Positions 28,401-39,079 of a stretch of 64,000 bases of DNA are shown piece after piece. The notes below the pieces were generated by a model that had not been told where the DNA came from, made no database searches, and saw only the letters and a list, made by a program, of their open reading frames with translations. The stretch is from Nansenia antarctica. Lineage: Eukaryota > Chordata > Actinopteri > Argentiniformes > Microstomatidae. The first letter of the stretch is position 1, and each line of letters opens with the position of its first letter. The position numbers and the translations under genes are program-made. The stretch lies in assembly GCA_963989245.1 (NCBI GenBank), contig OZ022342.1, positions 13,757,995 to 13,821,994 of the forward strand. Direction: 5' to 3'.

Positions 28401-31261
28401 CAAAGTCATTTGGTAATTCCATGGCATATGGGGTTGAGTGGTTTGTGTTATTACACACATAGAATAAGGGACAGTTCTTATCCTACTTGTGTAATAACTT
28501 TAACTATTATTATTATGCAATTGTGAGCATTTACGAATGGTCTGTGTAGCATCATGTTAATACAAGGTTGTTACTAGAGTACTTCCAGAGGTACTGCAAA
28601 TGTATAGGGGCAACATCTTCAGTTTTTACATGTTTACAATAATGTACAAGACATTGTACAGTGGACACACATGAAATATCTGAATGATCGAATTCAGAAG
28701 CCAACATTACTAGATAGGCCTGTCTGAGAAATCATGCAATATTATAGATTGGTTTCCCCGACCTAGATTATTTTTAAAAGTGTTTTCAAGTCCAGGGGCG
28801 TCATTTATAAAACTGTGTGTAGGATTGATTGACGTGAAAAGGTTGCGTATCTACAAAAGACAGAAGGTTTAGGCACAAAAATATTCTGATTTATAATATG
28901 CCACGCCGGTTTCCCTTTATAAATCACAATCAACTCTAAATTTTGTGCACGTGAATGAGCGTCTTGTCCCACCCTTTTAACGTCCATAGTTGCCTATAAA
29001 TGGTCAGTGAAACGCACCTAATTAATATTAATCCATACTGACAGCATGACGACAATGAAAGGAAATCCTGACAGAAAGGCTAAAAAAATTCAGAGCAACA
29101 GTTCTGTGCAACGAACACGTGATAACAATATATGGAACTATGCACTCATATCTGAGGCATCGAAAATGGTATCAAAAAGGTATGGTAAGATCATTTCGTA
29201 TGGTAATCCTATGGTGTCCTACTATTCACCTTATTATTTATGAGAATAAATGTCTTAACATGAAAGTATTGTTTAATAATTACAGATCCAATTAAATATG
29301 ATTCCAGATTAAACTGTACAAGATACAGTATTTGAGGGGTTGTTTTGCAGAAACAGATATCTACATTTGTATTTATTATCCTAAATCATGTTTAACTCTT
29401 AATCAACTCTTCATATATAATACATGAGAGGTAATATTTCAATTTATTTTACACAATGGTATGAAAGCGTTTCTTGAGTTTCATTCTTCTGCCATCGGAG
29501 TCGCATTTGCTCATTTCTCCAGTTTATGTGCATAGGCATGGGTCAGAGTGTCCGTAGAAGACCGCACATTCTCTTGTCAAGTCTTTTTTATAAATCCCAA
29601 AGTTTGCTTAAAAGTGGCGTACGCCTTCTTTTGTGCATACGCAACATTTATAAATGAGGCCCCAGGACGTGGCTTATTCTGTGTCCAAACCACCCCAAAA
29701 TGGCTTATAAGTACCACCTTCTTGGAATTAGAAGCCTCACCTATAGTTTCCACTCAGCACTGCCCGGCAGTCTGTCAACAAGAAGCGGTCTTTCATCTGG
29801 CCCTTGAAGGACTTCCCAGAACGACAGTAATAGGTCAAGCCAGACACCGTTCTGACGCATATGAGCTGCAAGATAAACATAATTTTACATAGTACTGTAT
29901 CCCAAAACTGAATTAGGATCATATGGAAAATAAAAATGGGGAGTTCATTGAATTAAAACAAATCCATAACCTACAGACCTAATTGAAGTGTACCAAAGTT
30001 CCTGAAAATCCACACATCTAACTATATTCATCCCATTCTCTAGATGGCAGTAATGCACCAAATGGAGCCTCACACAAATAAGAATAAGAATGATAAGAAT
30101 AAGAATAAGAACTTTCAGAACATTAACTTCTTGAGGAAAGTTACAGCATTTTTTTTTTTTTTTTACAAATGAAATAACAACATCAAAATGATCAAGATAC
30201 AATATAATGAATCAATAGGATATAACTAATCAATAGGATATACTCACTGGGATGCTCTCCAGATTGACACGGCAGTTGGACACCATGTTGGTGAAGTGAT
30301 GTGCATTTTGTTCATCAAGAAGGATATAGACCACAACACCACGCATGGCAGCATCCAGAATATCAGAAAATATGTCAACATCTGTAAACATGTCCATTAC
30401 CACAGCTACCAACTGTGGAGGAGGAGAGAACACTGTCAGAAGCAATACATTCGAGGGATCATTATTGGAAAATGTTATATTACTGTACTATTTTGTGATT
30501 ATTCCTAAAATGCCAATAAAATATGTTCATAAAAAAATTGCCTTTTCTTTCTTTAAAAAAATTAAATTATATATATTATATTATTAATATATTATATATT
30601 ATATTCCTTTCAGAAGTTACAAAGCCCTAATAGATTATTTGAGACATGTATTGCATGCAGAATGTGCAATGCAAAGACTCATGATGAAATAATGGGCTGA
30701 CGTCGACCATCAATGAATTACTTGTAATCATTTGTTGTTACACCACATTGTCTAATAATTGAATAACTAGAAGATTTGGTATGTAAAAGCTCCTACGAGA
30801 CAATGTGAGAGACGTACTTGTTGAGCGTTCTTAATGAGTCGGCGAGCCTGCTCCTTGATACTGGGCATATCAGGCTCAGAGGGGTTAACCAGTGTGGTGA
30901 CCTCAGTGGGGCCCAAGAAGCACTGCTGTTCGGGCCAGCCAAGGTCAAGGTGGGGTGCATCCAAGTCTGAGTGGATGGGCCAGTATGTGTCTGAGGAGCT
31001 ATCATCCCCAGACCCCAGACCCTCTGACTCAGTCTGAGAGCTCTCATGTGGAACCTTTACTGTGGACTTAATAGACTCAATCTCTGGTCTGGATAGGAAA
31101 TCCACCACATCTGCAGTCTGGAGGAATTCGTAGTAGCCCTCAGAGTTCTTCTCAACAAGTGCATCAATAGCCAGCCTGTACTCCTCCCGGTAATGGTGCC
31201 GCAGGTAGTTGGGGTCCAGGGGGTTATCCCCGGCTGAAGAGCACTGTGAGCGGTGTGCCAT
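25430..31261 (-). CDS. fam83h: FAM83H, DUF1669-domain CK1 scaffold
   Basis: FAM83H binds casein kinase 1 and keratin; truncations in humans disturb enamel formation. Four coding exons: 31261-30818, 30412-30248, 29865-29741 and 28292-25430; all joins keep phase, giving 1198 residues against 1179 in human. The N-terminus (MAHRSQCSSAGDNPL, then HYREEYRLAIDALVE) and DUF1669 blocks (VAVVMDMFTDVD, YYCRSGKSFKGQ, FMWSFEKIHR) match FAM83H specifically. The FxxxF motifs known for CK1 binding are at F246/F250 and F269/F273/F277. The last exon is a long disordered Ser/Thr-rich region with internal duplications, residues about 469-607 against 718-861, and 680-706 against 1099-1126. The C-terminus keeps RKVYSRFEV. 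A non-coding first exon probably ends at 31857 (AAG|GTAAGG), spliced to 31269. DUF1669 lacks phospholipase D catalysis in this family. Confidence 0.93.
28795..29663. mobile_element. DNA transposon with CATTTATAAA termini, non-autonomous
   Basis: The left GGGGCGTCATTTATAAA and the complement of the right end, GGGGCCTCATTTATAAA, form inverted termini; homology may extend a few bases outward. A 65-codon plus frame inside (29046-29243) is basic but unrecognised. The termini remind me of fish PIF/Harbinger elements, but the family call is tentative. It lies in a fam83h intron. Confidence 0.55.
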
Positions 31262-31856
31262 ACTGATATCTGAGGAGAGGACAGACAATTAGCCAAAGCA
31301 CTATCAATGCCACTTGCATAATTAATAAAATATGCATTACAAGACATGGCTATTCGAATCGGCTATTACACAATGGGAACACTTAACAGATCATGAGGAT
31401 GATAGATACGAAATAATACGCAGTAGCAGCGGACAATATCAATAATTGTGAGTAGGTTACTTATACAACATACATTGCAAGTATGAACTTTTCATTGAAA
31501 ATGTCATAAAATGAATGTAATCCATAACCCAGCCTAAAGACCAATCGCTTTGAATAAATGTGTAGGCCTATGCCAAATAACTAAAATGTAAAGTAAATGA
31601 GAGGGTGTGGCTATTGCATTGCAAGTACAATATATTTAATATATGTTTATGCCATATGAAACACGCAGGAAATATTCTAGAGCCAATAATGAAATACAAA
31701 TGCAGAGTATAAAATACATTTCACCAATAATTGAAACCAGAAGTGGGAAATGAACATCAGGCTATGTCGAAAACAAAACAATTAGCCAAGAAGAAAATAA
31801 AAAGTTGCATGAAGCATGAACATGTTTCCTGTAGCTAAAAGTTAAGACAACCTTAC

Positions 31857-32000
31857 CTTAAAATGCAATATCAACGGTTAACCTTCTCAAACTTAGTCCG
31901 GCCTACGTTTTAAACAAAAGTTGTTAAATCGTAATTTCCAGACCGATTTCTGAAATGTGCCGCATTGCCGGTCCGGGACAGGACTCGACTCGAAAAGGAG
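31857..32000 (-). promoter_or_regulatory. probable fam83h first exon / promoter zone
   Basis: A strong GTAAGG donor at 31856-31851 and the acceptor CTCCTCAG just before the coding exon (exon start 31269) imply a non-coding first exon ending at 31857. Its 5' end cannot be fixed by eye; the right limit given here is arbitrary. Confidence 0.4.
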
Positions 32001-33116
32001 TGTATTGAGTAGCTTTATTAGACTATACCTACTCCGGCAAAACCAGTTTATTATTTTTTTCGTGCCTGAGGCAATTGGGGAGAATGCGAGAAACAACTGG
32101 CTTCATAACGTTTGCCCCGCCTCAAGACAACCGCAACTGGAGTTCCTTTCCTCAGCTCCCAAACAACAAAACAACAGCAGTTTTTCTTGGCATCCATGGA
32201 TGCAATAAAGCGGCAGTATAAACCTATTTTGGATTGATAGTATACGTACGTGTCCTTGCAGAGGTGAAACCTTGTGCTACTAAGGCTGAGTGAACATTTG
32301 GTCTTAACAAAGCGCCTGCTTGGAGATAAATGAACCATATTTCTTCCCACAGTCTCCCCTAATCTAACTTTATAAATAAAATAAAAATCCGTCTTTACAA
32401 GCAGCAATAAATAGGTCACATTGTCAACTTTGCGCTTCCAAACAAAAGCCTCCACTAGATGTTGCCCTCTGACTGAGTGTTATCACAGGTAAGCACATTT
32501 AGAAAACACACTGCAATAAGCTAGTCAATTAAATAGCTAGTAACGTTTAGGCCTCGCAGTTAATTCCCACCACACTAAAAGCAGAAACCCCACCAGAAAG
32601 AACTGGAGCTAAGGCACCATTGAAAGGGCACTGTCATGCCAAATAGTAGGCTATAGGTGATAATCAGGTCTTTCAAATGCCACGACTCGTTCGTTACTAT
32701 GCCGATTGCCGATGCTAAATCCACCAACAATGATTGTGTAAATTATAGTCCAAATGATGGTTTGGATAGACTTTGGTGAGCCTGAGGGTGTAGTAAATTC
32801 CAAAGATAATTGTTCTTTGGCTCTTAGGCCTAACCTGTCTCTGACAGTGACATAATGCGTGGCCTTAGGTTTGATGAAGCAGGCAAACGACTCTGTCAGA
32901 AGCAGCAGGTGGGCCAGTCAGAGGTCATTATCCGAGAGGGGCTGACATCAATGCCAAGACACAGGTGAGAGAACCCACCCCCAACAGAAATACTAGAAAA
33001 ATAACCCTACCCTCAGTTCCATAAGAAACTTTGTGGGCTTGCCAAATGTTATTTTGGGCATGTAAAAAGTTTAAAGATGCTTCGATAGATAAAGTCAGTG
33101 GGTAGAAAGTTGGTTG
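32000..33116. other. fam83h upstream intergenic sequence
   Basis: No gene or clear transposon recognised. Confidence 0.35.
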
Positions 33117-33317
33117 GTCGAGTGGTTGCGAGTGGTAGAGTTGGTGGGTTAACCGGATGACAGTTTCTGGAGTAAAAAAAATAATAATAATAGTTGAATA
33201 GGTATCAAAAGCCTTTTTATGAGGGTTGATCAAGAATTCCTGGGCTAAATTAACATTCCACCATGTTAAAATATGAATAGTTTAAAAAGTATAATGAGTT
33301 TGTAAAATATAAATGTA
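33117..33317 (+). repeat. dispersed duplicate, copy A
   Basis: About 200 bp nearly identical to 48838-49028 (shared GTAGAGTTGGTGGGTTAACC and GAGGGTTGATCAAGAATTCC). Homology resumes at 34054-34094 after an inserted LINE piece. Confidence 0.9.
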
Positions 33318-34053
33318 TGAATGAATGAATGAATGAATGAATGAATGAATGAATGAATGAATGAATGGACTTTATTGTCATTGCTACAGTACAGGTACCA
33401 AACAACGAAGTTTAGGAGGGGTGGCTCCCCTGGTGTTAGGAAAGGGAAAAAAAAAACTTTTAGAAAAAAAATCACAAGAAGGGAAGGAGCTGGTTTACAT
33501 AAATAAAGGCTATGTACACTATCCACTGTACTATACTGTACAGACAGATGACTAGGGTTGTCATATTGCACAATAGTATTATTCCACATTTATTTAAAGT
33601 GTCGCAGTTTGCAGGCTTGAAATGTACATGTTTGTGCCTCAGCACTACACCTGATTTCTTCAGTCCAGCAGCTGCCATCAATCCGTCCAGACTGTCCAGG
33701 GCCCTGAACCTAGGTCTTTGCTGTGTTCAGGGCCTGGACGGCCCTGTGGTAGAAGCTGTTCTTCAGTCTGTTTGTCCTTGCGCCCAAGGTCCTGAACCGC
33801 CTTTTCGAGGGCAGCCTGGTAAAGTGTTCGTACCCAGGGTGGGTCGGGTCCCTGGAGATCTTGGAGGCCTTCCTGAGACAGCGTGTGTTGTACAGCTCTT
33901 CCAGAGAGGGGAGGGGGGCGCCGGTGATCTTCTGTGCTGTTCTCACGACTCTCTGTAGCGCATTTCTCTCCGCTGTTGTGCAGCTGGAGAACCAGTTGCA
34001 GATGCCGTAGGTGAGGATGCTCTCCACTGCGCCGCGGTAGAAGGTCACCAGTT
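33318..34053 (-). mobile_element. 5'-truncated L2/Rex-like LINE, minus strand
   Basis: The minus strand encodes the C-terminal part of a LINE ORF2 (LTYGICNWFSSC, RTAQKITGAPLPSLEELYNT, DPTHPGYEHFTRLPS, ALNTAKT). It ends in a (TTCA)n tail of about 50 bp (33318-33366 as read on plus). The matching empty site at 49028 fixes both ends of the insertion exactly. Confidence 0.88.
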
Positions 34054-34264
34054 GGCAACTCAAGTTAGACATCTCTGCACATTTTAAAGTTTGATGTGTG
34101 TGTGTGTGCGTGTGTGCGTGTGTGAGGTGTGTGTGAGGTGTTTTCCAGTAGCGCTCCCGTGCCCTCCCAGAATGAGGAAGTCCTGTGCTGTGCATACTAG
34201 TCATTTTACACATTTCTGAATCTCTTCCTTGAGTCAGACTAAACTCCCAACTTCCTTGAGTCAT

Positions 34265-34391
34265 ATGCCAGGCTCCAGGCTCCAGGCTCCAGGCTCCAGG
34301 CTCCAGGGTCCAGGGTCCAGGCTCCAGGCTCCAGGCTCCAGGCTCCAGGGTCCAGGGTCCAGGCACCAGGCTCCAGGCTCCAGGCTCCAGG
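34265..34391. repeat. CCAGGCTCCAGG minisatellite
   Basis: Hexamer-based tandem array (CCAGGCTCCAGG with CCAGGGT variants), flanked on the right by (GTGTGTCTGA)n. The minus frame across it is low-complexity only. Confidence 0.95.
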
Positions 34392-34433
34392 GCTGAGTGT
34401 GTGTCTGAGTGTGTGTCTGAGTGTGTGTCTGGG

Positions 34434-34800
34434 CATCTCTGGCACCGCACACTCCTGGTTTTCTTCCTACCTGGCGGGCCGCTCCTACCAGGTGACCTGG
34501 AGAGAATCGCTGTCTTCTCCACGAACCCTCTCCACTGGGGTACCCCAGGGTTCTGTCCTAGGGCCCCTACTTTTCTCTCTCTACACCAAGTCTCTTGGCT
34601 TGGTAATCTCTTCACATGGGCTCTCCTACCACAGCTACGCAGACGACACTCAACTCTTCCTGTCCTTCCCCCCGTCTGATGTACACGTGGCAACCCGTAT
34701 CTCTGCATGTCTCGCTGACATTTCAACATGGATGGCTGACCACCATCTCAAGCTCAATCTTAACAAGACCGAGCTCCTCTTCATCCCCGGGAAAGCCTTG
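34434..34800 (+). mobile_element. L2-type LINE, RT part (left half of split copy)
   Basis: Encodes RT motifs TGVPQGSVLGPLLFSLYT and YADDTQLF, then WMADHHLKLNLNKTELLFIP. The copy breaks after CCTTG at 34800 and resumes at 41271. It is 5'-truncated, starting in the RT domain. Confidence 0.9.
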
Positions 34801-34868
34801 ATTGATTGATTGAAAACTTTATTAGAAGATTTGCAGAAGTAGGTACATGAAAGTACATATTACATACA

Positions 34869-37800
34869 CGACCCTGCAGTCAGCCCACTGGCACCGTCGG
34901 AGGTGCGACAGGCAGCAATGCCCAGCAGGTATACCCACCTGTGCTTTCATCTATTTAATCTGGCTTGCCAGTGACTACTGAGAAAAGAGCAGTTGGCATC
35001 CAGGAAAGACTGGTGGGCTGCCAGGGAAGTCTGGCTGGCGGCAGGAAAGACTGCACCGGGGGTGGCGGGGCTAGTTACCCTTTAAACACGTCCTTGTAGC
35101 CTTGCTACAGGGACTCCCCAAACTAACTACAAGCAAAATAAGGAAAAAACAACCCGGCGGTCCACCGAGAGGCGGGATGGAAGATGGACCAATCAGGACA
35201 GATAACACGGTAACGACTGGAACGGCAACGACTAACGATCAAAGGATCCTGAGAGAATGCAGCTGTGGGTGGTCCAAAGTAACAACCTACTTGGGCCTGC
35301 GGATCCACCAGGGGAGGACAAAATGCGGCGGCAGCTATCAGATGCAAACTTGCACTGCGCCAGCAGGTCAGACAAGGAGGAATCAGAGCCAGGTTGAGCA
35401 CCACAGTGCTACTGATCCCACCATTGCATCCGGTGAGAGAGAGCAAGAACAGCCTCCCCAGCAGGATTTGCAACCACATCTGCACGACCCACAACAGGAG
35501 CATCAGAGCAGAACGCCAGGTAGAGAATCCACCAAGGAAACCCCAGAGAAGCCAGACCGGAAACCCAAGATCAGGTGGCCAAAGGCCAGCGACAAGGATT
35601 CATGGAGAAGCTTCGACGAAAGCTTACATACCACCCTCCAGAACAGTCTAAGAGGCAGCACAACGTCCAAGCTGAACATCTTCGGCCATATCATCTATGA
35701 GGAAGGCAAGGGAAGATTTGGAGAGATGCCTCAGAGGAGGACCGTTCCTAGGCAGAGCGGGAGACGGGAGAGAGAAATCCTCCAGCTGGTAAAGGAGCGG
35801 CGACGTTTGCGGAAGGCATGGAGGAGAGCTGAGGAAGAGGAGAAGGAGGGCTTGCAGAACCTCTGGAGTCAGATCAGAACCAGACTCACCCACCTGAGGC
35901 GAGCTGAAAGGATCAGGAAACGTAGAAGCAACAAGGAAAAGGCAAGGACGAACTTCTTCCGGGACCCGTTCAAGTACGCCCGGGGTTTGCTTGAGGAGAC
36001 GAAATCGGGGAAGCTGCAGACCACCAAGCAGGAGCTGGAGGAACACATCAAGGACCAGCTCAGTGACAGCCAAAAGGAGAGTCCCCTTGGTTCCCCAGGG
36101 CACGTACCGCTCCCACCCGAGCCCTCTTCTCAGTTTGACACCACTCCCCCCAGATGGTCTGAAGTTAAGCAGGCGGTGGAGCATGCGAGAGCTGCATCTG
36201 CACCCGGACCAAATGGCGTCTCCTATAGGGTATACAAGAACTGCCCAATGACCCTGAAGCTTTTGTGGAGACTAATGGGCATTGCCTGGAAAACAGAATC
36301 CATCCCTTCAGCATGGAGCAGAGCAGTCACTACCTTCATCCCGAAAGAGAAAGACTCCCATAACATCAGCCAATTCAGAGGCATAGCCTTATTGAATGTG
36401 GAGGGGAAGATCTTCTTCTCAGTGATGGCAAAGCGCATGACCAGCTACCTCCTGGCAAACAATTACATCGACACCAGCTGTCAGAAGGCAGGCGTCCCAG
36501 GATTTCCTGGCTGCGTGGAGCACTCGGCTATGATCTGGGAACAGATCCAGACAGCGAAGCGGAGCAAATCAGACCTGCACGTCGTTTGGCTGGACCTTGC
36601 AAATGCATATGGGTCTGTTCCCCACCAGCTCATCCATTTTGCCCTCAAATTCTTCCACATACCACCGTGCATCCAGAGCCTACTAGCAACCTACTTTAAC
36701 AACTTCCATGTATGCTACACAACCCAGGAGTTCTCAACGTGTTGGCACCGGCTGGAGAAAGGGATAGCGATGGGTTGTTCGATCTCCCCCATCCTTTTCA
36801 CAGCAGCGTTTGAGATCATCCTAATCGGCGGAAGACAGATGGTCCGAGGAATCAGATCCCAGTCAGGTCTGCGACTCCCAGCCCTACGGAGCTATATGGA
36901 TGATGTCACCACACTCCTTCAGACAGCAGCGTGCACAGCGAGACTTCTGAAGAGGTTTGAGGAGCTCCTAACATGGGCCCGGATGAGGATAAAACCAACT
37001 AAGTCCCGCAGTCTCTCAATCAGGAAAGGAGTCCGGAATGACAACATCTCTTTCTCAGTGGATGGCGAGAAGATCCCGCTGCTAGTGGACCATCCTGTGC
37101 GAAGCCTCGGAAGGCTTTACACGGCTGACCTTTCTGACAAGCACATGGCTTCTTCTGTCACTTCCCAGCTCTTGGACGGCCTGAAGAAGATCGACCAAAG
37201 CCTCCTGCCAGGGAAATTCAAGGTGTGGTGTTACCAGTTCATCTTATACCAACGTCTCATGTGGCCCCTGAAGTTGTGTGACATCACTTTAACAACAGTG
37301 CTGAAGTTGGACGCAAAAGCCAACAACTACATCCGCAAGTGGCTGGGCCTTCCCCGCTGCCTCACTAATACAGCGCTGTTTGGAAGAACCACACTGAAGC
37401 TCCCACTGAAATCCATCAGCCTGGGCTATAAACAGGAGAAAGTGAGACTCGTGTTCGAGCTGAGAGACTCACCCGACCCGTTTGTCCAACACAGCAAGGC
37501 CCAGGTTCGCACAGGACGCAAGTGGGATGCCACGCAGGCAGTTGACCAGGCCATCAATCGCTTGAAACACCAGGAGATCGTCGGGGTGCTGCAGCCAGGC
37601 AGGACTGGTTTTGGATGGGGATCAGCACCCAAGATGTGGTCCAAGGCAACGAGGAAGGAAAGGAAAGATCTAGTGATCTCTGAAGTCGTAAAGATCGAAG
37701 AGGAGTGCTACAAAATCAGAGCCGTGGGCCAACAACAGCAAGGAAGGTGGACAACGTGGGAGGCTGTGATCAACAGAGCCATCACATGGAAGGATATGTG

Positions 37801-38763
37801 GAGGCTGCCCCAAGCAAGGCTGAGCTTCTCGATCAGGGCCACCTACGACACCCTTCCCAGTTCCCGGAACCTGCACCTCTGGTACGGCACAGAGGAGACC
37901 TGCCAACTCTGCAACGCCAACAACCCAAACTTGCGACACATCCTCTCTGGATGCAAGGCGGGACTGACGCAGGGTCGGTACAGATGGCGGCACGACCGGG
38001 TGCTGCGCAAACTAGCAGAAATTCTGGAAGCACGCAGACTGGAATCAAACAAGAGCAGCCCAGTCACATCACAGCAGCGGATCCAGTTTGTCCGGCAAGG
38101 GGGAGAAAGTCAGGGCAGCAGCACGAAGCAGTGGTCCCTCCTGTCTCCTGGAGGAGAGTGGAACATGAGAGCTGACCTCGATCGACAGCTGAAGTTCCCA
38201 CACGAGATCACATCAACCTCCCTTCGGCCAGATGTCGTACTCTGGTCTACCCCGATGAGGACAGTCATCATGGTGGAGCTGACCGTTCCATGGGAAGAGG
38301 GGATGGAGGCTGCCTTCGAGAGAAAGAAGGAAAAGTACACAGACTTGGCAGCTGCGTGCTCGCAAGCAGGGTGGAGGGCAGTCACCTATCCTGTGGAAGT
38401 TGGGTGCAGAGGCTATACAGGAACATCTACACAGCGGCTCCTGAGGTCGCTGGGGATCACAGGATCCAAGCTGAGAAAGGCGCTCAAAGACCTGGCGGAG
38501 GAGGCTGAACAAGGGAGCTTCTGGCTCTGGCTCAGAAGAAAGGACAAGGCGTGGGGGAAAGGAGGATCCTAGGGCTGGCTGCAGGGAGTGGCAGGGAGAC
38601 GTCCCTGTCACTGCTCCACCACCTTGAGATGTTCCGGGATTAAAGGAGCGAAACATCAGTGAAGGGTGGCTCCCGGCTGACGACCCTGCAGTCAGCCCAC
38701 TGGCACCGTCGGAGGTGCGACAGGCAGCAATGCCCAGCAGGTATACCCACCTGTGCTTTCATC
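34869..38763 (+). mobile_element. RLE-type LINE with 85-bp terminal direct repeats
   Basis: An intact single-ORF element of the restriction-like-endonuclease group (R2/R4/NeSL/Hero range). Identical 85-bp copies sit at 34869-34953 and 38681-38765. The whole is flanked by TACATACA (34861-34868 and 38764-38771), a perfect 8-bp target duplication; the last two bases of the right repeat overlap it. It lies in the 3' UTR of the minus-strand LINE. Confidence 0.88.
35177..38572 (+). CDS. RLE-LINE polyprotein: zinc finger, RT, endonuclease
   Basis: 1131 residues from the first in-frame ATG; the frame is open from 35102. An N-terminal zinc-binding motif (CSCGWSKV...H...C, about 27-50 residues in) should bind DNA. 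The RT domain shows WLDLANAYGSVPH (motif A) and YMDDV (motif C). Near the C-terminus CQLCNANNPNLRHILSGC is the CCHC motif that precedes the endonuclease in this group. RPDVVLW, the Glu in VELTVPWEE and the Lys in ERKKEKY fit a PD-(D/E)xK restriction-like nuclease. The frame has no stops or frameshifts, so the copy is young. The start is uncertain because the open frame begins with TTG. Confidence 0.85.
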   Translation: MEDGPIRTDNTVTTGTATTNDQRILRECSCGWSKVTTYLGLRIHQGRTKCGGSYQMQTCTAPAGQTRRNQSQVEHHSATDPTIASGEREQEQPPQQDLQPHLHDPQQEHQSRTPGRESTKETPEKPDRKPKIRWPKASDKDSWRSFDESLHTTLQNSLRGSTTSKLNIFGHIIYEEGKGRFGEMPQRRTVPRQSGRREREILQLVKERRRLRKAWRRAEEEEKEGLQNLWSQIRTRLTHLRRAERIRKRRSNKEKARTNFFRDPFKYARGLLEETKSGKLQTTKQELEEHIKDQLSDSQKESPLGSPGHVPLPPEPSSQFDTTPPRWSEVKQAVEHARAASAPGPNGVSYRVYKNCPMTLKLLWRLMGIAWKTESIPSAWSRAVTTFIPKEKDSHNISQFRGIALLNVEGKIFFSVMAKRMTSYLLANNYIDTSCQKAGVPGFPGCVEHSAMIWEQIQTAKRSKSDLHVVWLDLANAYGSVPHQLIHFALKFFHIPPCIQSLLATYFNNFHVCYTTQEFSTCWHRLEKGIAMGCSISPILFTAAFEIILIGGRQMVRGIRSQSGLRLPALRSYMDDVTTLLQTAACTARLLKRFEELLTWARMRIKPTKSRSLSIRKGVRNDNISFSVDGEKIPLLVDHPVRSLGRLYTADLSDKHMASSVTSQLLDGLKKIDQSLLPGKFKVWCYQFILYQRLMWPLKLCDITLTTVLKLDAKANNYIRKWLGLPRCLTNTALFGRTTLKLPLKSISLGYKQEKVRLVFELRDSPDPFVQHSKAQVRTGRKWDATQAVDQAINRLKHQEIVGVLQPGRTGFGWGSAPKMWSKATRKERKDLVISEVVKIEEECYKIRAVGQQQQGRWTTWEAVINRAITWKDMWRLPQARLSFSIRATYDTLPSSRNLHLWYGTEETCQLCNANNPNLRHILSGCKAGLTQGRYRWRHDRVLRKLAEILEARRLESNKSSPVTSQQRIQFVRQGGESQGSSTKQWSLLSPGGEWNMRADLDRQLKFPHEITSTSLRPDVVLWSTPMRTVIMVELTVPWEEGMEAAFERKKEKYTDLAAACSQAGWRAVTYPVEVGCRGYTGTSTQRLLRSLGITGSKLRKALKDLAEEAEQGSFWLWLRRKDKAWGKGGS

Positions 38764-39079
38764 TACATACAAGGTCAACTAACAGGATAAAACCCCAAGA
38801 AAGCCACTGGCTTATTTCAATTGGGGTCCTTGATTCTCAATTCATCGTTACATGTAAGACAGACAAAAAAAACTAGTACTATCTACAAGATAATACAGAC
38901 AAATAACTAGTACTATCTACAAGATAAACATACATCCATCATGGGAAGAACAATACAACAAAACATTAGGTATGTACAGCGGGTAGGACAGGTGGGGACA
39001 TACACCACAGGTGGGGGCGGGGGACAAAACACAAAGTATGTACAGTGGGTAGTTCGGGTCTTTTAATCTGATTTTTGAT

